NCBI RefSeq assembly: GCF_006265095.1
Contig: NZ_VCNK01000029.1
Span: 1-64,000, forward strand
Source: Phaeobacter sp. B1627
GTDB lineage: Bacteria; Pseudomonadota; Alphaproteobacteria; Rhodobacterales; Rhodobacteraceae
Length of the DNA stretch: 64,000 nt
Direction of reading: 5' to 3'
Made by a program: the position numbers and the translations under genes. The notes beneath the pieces were generated by a model. It was not told the DNA's origin. It did no database searches and saw only the letters and a program-made list of their open reading frames with translations. Shown piece after piece: positions 1 through 5,827 of the stretch; within the stretch, counting starts at the first letter, position 1, and each line of letters opens with the position of its first letter.

Positions 1-165
1 AAAAGCTGGGACCACTTCACATCATCGCCGAGGCCCTGTCGTATCAGTACAGTTGCCACGCTACCGATAGAGCTCGGGCGCGGCAAGAGCGACGTGAGCC
101 TCATCACGAGCATCAAGAATAGTCTCGGAACACTGCTGTTCCGGGAACGGAGACGTCATGTCTGA
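1..165 (+). CDS. Possible 3' end of an upstream gene
   Basis: Frame 1 is open from the first base to the TGA at 163-165, about 54 codons, ending in a basic tail (LLFRERRRHV). Its stop overlaps the start of the TnsA-like gene at 158 by 8 bases, an arrangement common for coupled genes. I do not recognise the protein. The open frame could be chance in this GC-rich DNA, or the non-coding transposon end. The call is tentative. Confidence 0.2.
   Translation, partial: KSWDHFTSSPRPCRISTVATLPIELGRGKSDVSLITSIKNSLGTLLFRERRRHV
127..142. promoter_or_regulatory. Small inverted repeat before the TnsA-like gene
   Basis: GGAACA and TGTTCC flank the 4-base centre CTGC, ending 15 bases before the ATG at 158. 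It could be a protein-binding site or a short hairpin covering the ribosome-binding region. No function can be assigned. Confidence 0.25.
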
Positions 166-910
166 CGAGCAGATTATCGATCACGACAGCTGGAATTACT
201 CGCCGGCCAAACTACCCCGGCAGTCAAAAATCAAACTCGGGTGCATTCACGGAGTGTTGCCCTTCGATGGAGTCCGCAATCCCGGTTTTCGGAGTTCGAG
301 CTCGCATCGGGTGTGGCTGACATATAAGACTGCCGCGAACGATTTCATGCCGAAAGTTGGCATTGCCGAAAGTGCCGCTGAAGCGGCAGTAGCTCATGAA
401 TTGCTCCTGTCTCCCGATCTGTACGATCTGCAGTTTCAGCCATTGGCCGTCAACTTCCGAGATGAACAAAACAAACGGCGGACCTACACTCACGATATGC
501 TTGCGACATTCGTCGACGGGCGGCGCATACTCGTCTTCGTTCGCAACTCCGACAGTCTGCAAAAGCCTCGGACGCGGCGCGAGATCGAAGCGATCCAAAC
601 GGCGACACCCTCGAGCGCTGCAGATAGCATGATCATCGTCGATGCTGGCCGCTACTCACGGCAGCGACGGGAGAACCTGTTCCGGCTGCATGAGGCCATC
701 CAGACACCCGATCCGGAAATCGACGACATGGTGCTCTGGGCCGCCCGCAATCATCGCGCGCTCTGGCTGATGCGTGATCTTTTCCCGCTGCTCGATTTGC
801 CGCAGAAGACGGTCTTCAAATCTTGCCATCGCCTGATCGCACGCGGCGCCCTGCGTGCGAACCTCGATCATGTGATCGCGGAATGGTCGCACGTCGAGGT
901 TGCGTCGTGA
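158..910 (+). CDS. TnsA-like transposon endonuclease, active site degenerate
   Basis: This is a 250-residue protein with the layout of TnsA, the endonuclease that cuts the 5' ends of Tn7-type elements. The core around residues 70-130 fits the family: an SAAE stretch (E75), a QP pair, then YTHD (D113) and a DGRR turn. Where family members carry an E/Q-x-K signature this protein has F127-V128-R129, so one catalytic position is lost and the lysine is an arginine. Residues 190-250 resemble the C-terminal helical DNA-binding or partner-binding part. The stop overlaps the GTG of the transposase by 3 bases, so the two are probably co-translated. If the nuclease is inactive, transposition would leave cointegrates, as in TniA/B/Q-type elements. 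The family assignment rests on motif pattern and gene order only. Confidence 0.7.
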   Translation: MSDEQIIDHDSWNYSPAKLPRQSKIKLGCIHGVLPFDGVRNPGFRSSSSHRVWLTYKTAANDFMPKVGIAESAAEAAVAHELLLSPDLYDLQFQPLAVNFRDEQNKRRTYTHDMLATFVDGRRILVFVRNSDSLQKPRTRREIEAIQTATPSSAADSMIIVDAGRYSRQRRENLFRLHEAIQTPDPEIDDMVLWAARNHRALWLMRDLFPLLDLPQKTVFKSCHRLIARGALRANLDHVIAEWSHVEVAS

Positions 911-3180
911 CGATCGCGCCTCGCTACAACTTCGAAGCCGGAACCGAAATCGTGGTCCAGGGGCGCGACCTCCTGCTCCGCAAGGTCGGTTCGCAAGGCT
1001 ATGAGTTGGCGGACCCGATGGGCGGCCAGACGAGTATCCTTGGGTTCTCGTCCTTCGTCGAATTGATGCAATCCGGCGCCGTGACAATCCCCCCTTTGCA
1101 GCTGTTGCCGGAGGGAAGTGCCAAGCTCAGGCTGGGTGGGCTGAGCGTCGCGGCCCAACTCTCCGATGAGCAACAGACTTATGGCCGCTTCCACTTCGCA
1201 GTATGCAGGGCGATCGACGAACTCCATCGGCACCGGACCATTGTCGAGGGCAATGAGGACTTCCGGATTTCGATCGGCACCCTGAACGACCCCGCGAACA
1301 GGAAGTTCTTGCGTCCGCTCGTCGAAGCCTTTTTTGGCGAGCGCGTGCATCTTGGAGCAGCCACGTTGAAAGGCGGCCAGCAGAAGAGCTGGTTTCTCTA
1401 CAAAGGGCGGACGCTGAAGAAATACTATGGGATCTATCAGGGTCTCCAGGACGGTGATGATGTCATTGCCGGGTTGGCGACACTTGATCACCTCAAAGGC
1501 AACGAGACACCGCGTCTGCCCTTGCGTCTGAAAGAGCTCATGACAGAGGCGTGGGAGGAGATCGGCCTGGATCTCAAGGGACCGTCGGTGGCGAACGTGC
1601 ATGGCTACCTTGCAGCCCTGATCAACAGGGAAAACCGGCAGCGGGCGCTCAACAATCTCCCCGCGCTCCCAGTCCCATCCCATCAATCCGTTCTTCGTCA
1701 CCGCAAGGAGCTGCTCACCCCGACCGAGTACATAGTCGCGACGAAGGGCGAGCGCCACGCGCGTAACAAGCGGGGCCGCGGCAGTTCTGACGTGCGGGCG
1801 CTCATGATCGGCGAATTCTGCGAGATGGACGAATGTCGGGCGTCCCTGATTACCTCGGCCAAGGCCAAAGGCTATTGGCATACGCTGTCTGAAGATATGA
1901 AGAAGGCTATGGAATGGGCGGATGACGAGATCCGCAGCCGCCTCAGCATCCTTGTCATGATCGATGTCGCAACACGTATGCCGCTGGCCTGGGTTGTCAG
2001 CGACCAGCCAAAAACGGAAGCCACGATGCAGCTGCTGCGGATGGCAACGCGTGACAAGACCCGCGAGAGGCGCATCTACGCTTGCGAGGGCGAGGCTATG
2101 CCGGCCATGGGGCTCGGCATGGTGCGCAACGACAACGGTACCGGCCTGCGGAACGCCGACGTCAAGTCCGCGCTCATGGGGATCGCATCGGCGAATACTG
2201 ACGTGCGGACCCACGCCGCCGCCGACAAGCCGTATGTTGAGAGGATGTTCGGTACCACGGAATCCGTATTGCTCAAGTTGCTTCATGGCTACACCGGCCG
2301 GAAAGCCGGAGAGCTGCCCGGATATGACGCCAAGGCATCGGGCGTGCTGGATATCGACCTTCTCTATGAAATCCTGACCAAGTTTTTCATCGATGAGTAT
2401 CCGTCGCTGAAACACATGGGCGTCGGTATGTGCGGGCGCCGCCCAGCAGAGGTCTATCAAGAACTGAATGAGACCAGGGAGACATTTCGTCTTTTGGATG
2501 AAGATCTCCGTCGCGTCCACTTGGGCTGGCCATTCAAGTTGCAGCCCAACGATGAGGGTGTGCGGGTGCTTGAAGGCCTCTTCTATGCGTCAAACAAATT
2601 CCAGGCCGCCCGCGAACACCACCAGGGCAAGGTCACCGTTTATATCGATCCGGACGATCTGAGCTTTGCAACCGCAGTGATCCCGCGTGATCCGAAGCCG
2701 TACAGGCTGGCACTCCAGACGACCGTCTTCGCCGATCTGACCGTGTCAGAATTCCTGGAACTGATGACGCAGTACCGGCGCGAAAACCCCGAGTTGACAA
2801 CGCTCTATGAAGATCGGATCGCAAAGGTTCGCCTCGAGAGACATGAACAGCTCAAGAAAATCGGCGTCGAGCGACGGCTGCCCAGGAGCTATGTCAACGT
2901 GGGTGAAGCCTGCAAGAAGGCCAAGAGCCTGTTTGCCTCATCTCGGCTGATCTCCACGCACGTGCCGATCGACACGGTCGCCCCAGGAACTCTTTCAACC
3001 GCGATCTCGGGCCCGGGCATCCTGCCGATCGGCGGAGCAAGCCTCATCGATCACGCGCCTGCGGAGCCGATCTCTACGCCAGCAATATCAGCCAGGACAT
3101 CGAAGCCCAAGGCGACGAAACCGCCTTCGGAACCCCCTGTCCGGCTCGGCCGCCCCGCCCAGAAGGGCGAGCTCTTGTGA
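907..3180 (+). CDS. TnsB/TniA-like DDE transposase
   Basis: The 757-residue transposase belongs to the Tn7/Mu-type integrase superfamily and catalyses 3'-end cleavage and strand transfer. The start is GTG 907 because it overlaps the TnsA stop (GTGA); an ATG at 823 would run deep into the TnsA gene. The catalytic triad is visible: D308 in CEMDE, D409 in RNDNG and E445 in PYVER, which gives the DD(35)E spacing of this family. Residues 1-290 contain helical DNA-binding regions expected to bind the transposon ends. About 310 residues follow the triad, including a beta-barrel-like part and a Pro/Ala-rich tail that probably contacts the ATPase. All key residues are present, so the gene looks intact. 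It is followed with overlap by a broken ATPase gene. Confidence 0.88.
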   Translation: MTIAPRYNFEAGTEIVVQGRDLLLRKVGSQGYELADPMGGQTSILGFSSFVELMQSGAVTIPPLQLLPEGSAKLRLGGLSVAAQLSDEQQTYGRFHFAVCRAIDELHRHRTIVEGNEDFRISIGTLNDPANRKFLRPLVEAFFGERVHLGAATLKGGQQKSWFLYKGRTLKKYYGIYQGLQDGDDVIAGLATLDHLKGNETPRLPLRLKELMTEAWEEIGLDLKGPSVANVHGYLAALINRENRQRALNNLPALPVPSHQSVLRHRKELLTPTEYIVATKGERHARNKRGRGSSDVRALMIGEFCEMDECRASLITSAKAKGYWHTLSEDMKKAMEWADDEIRSRLSILVMIDVATRMPLAWVVSDQPKTEATMQLLRMATRDKTRERRIYACEGEAMPAMGLGMVRNDNGTGLRNADVKSALMGIASANTDVRTHAAADKPYVERMFGTTESVLLKLLHGYTGRKAGELPGYDAKASGVLDIDLLYEILTKFFIDEYPSLKHMGVGMCGRRPAEVYQELNETRETFRLLDEDLRRVHLGWPFKLQPNDEGVRVLEGLFYASNKFQAAREHHQGKVTVYIDPDDLSFATAVIPRDPKPYRLALQTTVFADLTVSEFLELMTQYRRENPELTTLYEDRIAKVRLERHEQLKKIGVERRLPRSYVNVGEACKKAKSLFASSRLISTHVPIDTVAPGTLSTAISGPGILPIGGASLIDHAPAEPISTPAISARTSKPKATKPPSEPPVRLGRPAQKGELL

Positions 3181-3221
3181 CCGCCGCCATCTCAACGACG
3201 TCTAGCAATCCAAGGATAAAC

Positions 3222-3494
3222 ATGAGTTTCATCGACCAGAACCGCGTCAACGCTTCACTTTCTCTGCAGCGTGGCCACTATACCTTCCCGCGCGCGGCAA
3301 AGCTCCGCGAAGCTTTCGAAAACTGCCTGCACGACTACTACGTCAAAGCCGCCATCGGCGGGCATTTCGAAGTGCGCGGCTTGCTGGTGACTGGGGAATC
3401 GCGGGTAGCGGAGGCTATTGCCAAACAGTTTCCGCCAGAACGGTGTATCGGCAAGAGCGCCATTCATGACTGGTTTCACAACGCGCGCCGTTAA
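3222..3494 (+). pseudogene. Truncated TnsC/TniB-like AAA+ ATPase
   Basis: ATG 3222 has a good AAGGA six bases upstream; an in-frame GTG at 3177 overlapping the transposase stop is an alternative. The first ~62 residues read like the N-terminus of TnsC/TniB ATPases (RGHYTFPRA, then GLLVTGESRV). The nucleotide-binding loop should continue as G-K-T/S. Instead, from codon 63 (about base 3408) the frame runs into an unrelated tail (AEAIAKQF... to ...FHNARR) and stops at residue 90. TniB-family ATPases are about 300 residues, so more than two thirds is missing. The simplest reading is an internal deletion that joined the 5' part to foreign sequence. Without this ATPase the element should not transpose by itself. 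A functional 90-residue protein cannot be excluded. Confidence 0.6.
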
Positions 3495-3570
3495 TCCCAT
3501 CCGAGAACTGCCGAGATAGCTCGGTCTCTTCCGGTATCAAACCTGCTGAAATGGTGGTATCAGACTGAGC
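3495..3570. other. Junction between transposon remnant and chromosome, with short repeats
   Basis: This short non-coding stretch contains an inverted repeat CCGAG-ATAG-CTCGG (3511-3524) and two direct copies of GGTATCA (3533-3539 and 3556-3562). GTATCAG also occurs at 41-47, before the TnsA-like gene. These could be remnants of transposase-binding end repeats or chance matches. No target-site duplication can be shown because the other end is outside the window or lost. Confidence 0.3.
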
Positions 3571-3595
3571 GATTACTAGCACGAAGGGAGTAATC
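3571..3595 (+). promoter_or_regulatory. Hairpin over the ribosome-binding site of the fRMsr gene
   Basis: GATTACT (3571-3577) and AGTAATC (3589-3595) form a perfect 7-bp stem. The 11-base loop plus the edge of the stem hold the Shine-Dalgarno AAGGGAG, and the ATG follows at 3598. The structure would restrict or display the ribosome site, so it may act on translation. This is inferred from sequence alone. Confidence 0.4.
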
Positions 3596-3597
3596 TG

Positions 3598-4053
3598 ATG
3601 CGGGTGAATTACGACGACCTGTCCAAGACGGTGGCTGCACTGACCGAGGGCGAGCGGGACGAGGTCGCATTGATGGCGACCCTCGCCTGCGAATTGCATC
3701 ACGCGGATGATCGGTTTGACTGGACCGGTTTCTACCGCGTCACGGAACCCGAAGTGCTCAAGATCGGTCCGTATCAGGGTGGTCATGGCTGTCTTGTGAT
3801 CCCCTTCTCGCGGGGCGTCTGCGGCGCGGCGGCCCGGACCGGGCAGGTGCAACTGGTTGATGACGTCGAGGCGTTTGCAGGTCACATTGCCTGCTCCTCC
3901 TCGACCCGCTCCGAAATCGTGCTGCCGGTCTACAATCGCGCGGGCGAGCTCATCGGCGTGCTGGACATCGACAGCGATCAGCCCGCCGTCTTCACCCCGG
4001 AGGACGCCGAGCAATTGTCCGCGATTCTGCACTCGGTCTTTGGCCGCCTGTAG
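3598..4053 (+). CDS. msrC: Free methionine-(R)-sulfoxide reductase (GAF domain)
   Basis: The 151-residue single GAF-domain protein reduces free methionine-R-sulfoxide back to methionine in the cytoplasm, a repair of oxidative damage. It matches the YebR/fRMsr family end to end. The three family cysteines are present at C65 (GHGC), C75 (GVCG) and C99 (IACS), and the block SEIVLPVYN ... GVLDIDSD near the C-terminus is characteristic. It is a single-gene unit: the transposon remnant lies upstream and a strong terminator follows at 4095-4125. The start at 3598 has AAGGGAG seven bases upstream. Confidence 0.93.
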   Translation: MRVNYDDLSKTVAALTEGERDEVALMATLACELHHADDRFDWTGFYRVTEPEVLKIGPYQGGHGCLVIPFSRGVCGAAARTGQVQLVDDVEAFAGHIACSSSTRSEIVLPVYNRAGELIGVLDIDSDQPAVFTPEDAEQLSAILHSVFGRL

Positions 4054-4094
4054 GACCCATCGGGGCGACACCTGTCACGGAACGATGCAAAATC

Positions 4095-4125
4095 CGGCCG
4101 ATGCCCCTGGGGATCGGTCCTTTTT
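4095..4125 (+). terminator. Rho-independent terminator after the fRMsr gene
   Basis: GGCCGAT (4096-4102) pairs with ATCGGTC (4113-4119), one G-U included. Further C/G pairing closes a short loop, and CTTTTT follows directly. Confidence 0.8.
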
Positions 4126-4145
4126 GTGCCAAATTACATCTGCGG

Positions 4146-4211
4146 CGTGAAATTTCTCTTTATTTTTTCACGGCAATCGGCAAGCGTGAAAAATGAAGCA
4201 AAATTTTCACG
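4146..4211. promoter_or_regulatory. Two identical palindromic operators before the XRE-cupin gene
   Basis: CGTGAAA-N13-TTTCACG occurs twice with exactly the same spacing: 4146-4172 and 4185-4211, centres 39 bp apart. The half-sites are perfect inverted repeats. The second operator covers an ATG at 4193 that would otherwise be taken as the start of the regulator, which argues that translation begins at TTG 4229. The most economical reading is that the XRE-cupin protein binds here and controls its own operon. Confidence 0.75.
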
Positions 4212-4228
4212 ACTCGACGAGGGTAGTT

Positions 4229-4798
4229 TTGAACGCCCAGGCACCATCTCACACCACTTTGGGGGCCGATCTGCGCGCATTGCGCAGGGCGCGCTCCATT
4301 ACCCTAGCTGATCTGGCGGCTCGCATGGGGCGATCCGTCGGCTGGCTCAGCCAGGTGGAGCGGGACATGTCGGAGCCGTCGATCTCGGATCTGCGGCTCA
4401 TCGCGCAATGTCTCGAGGTGCCGATGTCGATGCTGTTTGCCCATGCCTCTGCCCCGGTGGCAGAGCAGGGCTACGTTGTGCGTGCGGCGGCCCGGCGGCC
4501 CATGGGCTCCGGCGAAGAAGGTCTGATCGAGGAATTGCTCTCCCCCGATCTGACCGATGACTTCGAAATGGTGCATTCCACCTTTGCCCCGCACGCGCGC
4601 ATGCAGGCGGTGGCCCACCGCCCGACGCAGGAGGTCGGCTACGTGATCTCTGGGCAACTGGATCTGCAAATCGGCGAGCGGACCTATACCATCGGTCCCG
4701 GCGACAGTTTCCGCATCCGAAATGAACCGTTCCAATGGTCAAACCCCTATGACACGCCCTGTGTGGCGGTCTGGGTGATCGCGCCGCCGGTGTATTGA
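4229..4798 (+). CDS. XRE-family regulator with C-terminal cupin sensor
   Basis: This is a transcriptional regulator with an N-terminal helix-turn-helix (about residues 10-65, LADLAARMGRS-VGWLSQVERD) and a C-terminal cupin barrel (about 115-185, with ISGQLDLQIG and GPGDSFRI). In this architecture the cupin normally senses a small metabolite. I place the start at TTG 4229, with GAGGG five bases before it, giving 189 residues. An upstream in-frame ATG at 4193 lies inside the second operator and has no good ribosome site. It is the first gene of an operon with the exporter one base downstream and the demethylation genes after that, so the ligand may be the substrate or a product of those enzymes. 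Confidence 0.9.
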   Translation: MNAQAPSHTTLGADLRALRRARSITLADLAARMGRSVGWLSQVERDMSEPSISDLRLIAQCLEVPMSMLFAHASAPVAEQGYVVRAAARRPMGSGEEGLIEELLSPDLTDDFEMVHSTFAPHARMQAVAHRPTQEVGYVISGQLDLQIGERTYTIGPGDSFRIRNEPFQWSNPYDTPCVAVWVIAPPVY

Positions 4799-4799
4799 C

Positions 4800-5429
4800 A
4801 TGAGCTTTGAGGCCTGGACCATATTCGCGCTGTTCTGGCTGGTCTTTGTGACCACACCCGGACCGAATGCGGTGAATTGCATTTCCAACGGGATGAACCT
4901 CGGATTTGCCAAGGCGATGCTGGGGGTGCTTGCTATTCTGACCCAGGCGTCGGCTTTCCTGCTGCTGTCAGCCCTCGGGGTGACTGCGCTCATTGCGGCG
5001 TCGCCGACCGGGTTCTTCATCGCGAAACTGGTCGGTGCCGGGTTTCTGATCGTTCAGGGCATTCGCAGCTGGCGCAACGCCAGCAGACCGGCCCCATCGG
5101 CAGAACGGCCCGCGCGCCATGTCTATCTGCACGCGCTGGCGGTGGCCACGATCAATCCCAAAAGCGTCGCAGGCTATCTGGCGGCCTTCTCTCAATTCGT
5201 GCAGCCCGAGGTCGCGATCTGGCAGCAGATGGCCGTGATCATGCCCACCGCGCTGGTGCTGACCACGCTCAGCTATACCGGTTTCACCCTGCTTGGGGTC
5301 ATGATGGGGCGGGCGGCGCTGGCGGCGGTGTTCAATGTCTGGATCCGCCGCGGGCTGGCTATCTGTTTTATTGTCTATGGCGTGCTTCTGGGCATCAGCG
5401 GCGCGCCGCAACCCGAGGGGGCATCATGA
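4800..5429 (+). CDS. LysE/RhtB-family amino-acid exporter
   Basis: The 209-residue inner-membrane protein has about six hydrophobic segments and the family signature TTPGPN near residues 18-23. LysE/RhtB proteins export amino acids or related small metabolites driven by the proton gradient. The gene begins one base after the regulator stop and overlaps the GFA gene by ATGA, so it is firmly inside the operon. By context it may release a product of methyl-group removal, such as an amino acid or N-methyl amino acid. The substrate cannot be read from sequence. Confidence 0.9.
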   Translation: MSFEAWTIFALFWLVFVTTPGPNAVNCISNGMNLGFAKAMLGVLAILTQASAFLLLSALGVTALIAASPTGFFIAKLVGAGFLIVQGIRSWRNASRPAPSAERPARHVYLHALAVATINPKSVAGYLAAFSQFVQPEVAIWQQMAVIMPTALVLTTLSYTGFTLLGVMMGRAALAAVFNVWIRRGLAICFIVYGVLLGISGAPQPEGAS

Positions 5430-5797
5430 TCAAGGGCCATTGCCTGTGCGGCAGCATCCAGTTCGAGACTGAGGCGACCCCAAAAGGCGTTTCAATGTGT
5501 CATTGCGGCCAGTGCCGCCGCCAGTCCGGCGGCATCTGGTCCTCGGCCTATGTGCAGGATGAGGATCTGGTCATTCGCGGGCCCGTCCGCTGGTTCGCCG
5601 CCAGCACGCACGCCAGACGAGGGTTCTGCGCCGACTGCGGGTCCTTTCTGTTCTGGAAGGCGCAGGATGAGGGCACCACCAGTTTTGCCTTGGGGGCCGT
5701 GTCAAACCCCACGGGGCTGACGCTCGAGAAACACATCTTCGTGGCGGACAAGGGCGACTATTACGACATCGCCGACGGCCTGCCGCAAAAAGACTGA
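5426..5797 (+). CDS. GFA-family zinc protein (glutathione-dependent formaldehyde-activating type)
   Basis: The 123-residue protein carries the seven cysteines of the GFA/CENP-V fold: C6, C8 (HCLCG), C25, C27, C30 (CHCGQC) and C68, C71 (CADCG), binding two zinc ions. The founding member accelerates the reaction of formaldehyde with glutathione, but most homologues are uncharacterised. ATG 5426 overlaps the exporter stop. The neighbours are flavoprotein demethylases that release one-carbon units at formaldehyde level, so a role in capturing free formaldehyde is a reasonable inference, not a demonstrated one. Confidence 0.88.
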   Translation: MIKGHCLCGSIQFETEATPKGVSMCHCGQCRRQSGGIWSSAYVQDEDLVIRGPVRWFAASTHARRGFCADCGSFLFWKAQDEGTTSFALGAVSNPTGLTLEKHIFVADKGDYYDIADGLPQKD

Positions 5798-5827
5798 AAC
5801 CCTGCATATCTCAACAAGGAGCCGACC

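Noticed and set aside
868-2520. A 550-codon minus-strand frame opposite the transposase gene
   Set aside because: It is a mirror frame; the transposase has a full DDE triad on the plus strand.
158-3494. A CRISPR-associated transposon
   Set aside because: No cas gene, CRISPR array or TniQ gene is present in the window; only TnsA/B-like genes and a broken ATPase are visible.
4193-4228. ATG 4193 as start of the XRE-cupin gene
   Set aside because: The codon lies inside the second operator and lacks a ribosome-binding site; TTG 4229 has GAGGG at the right distance.
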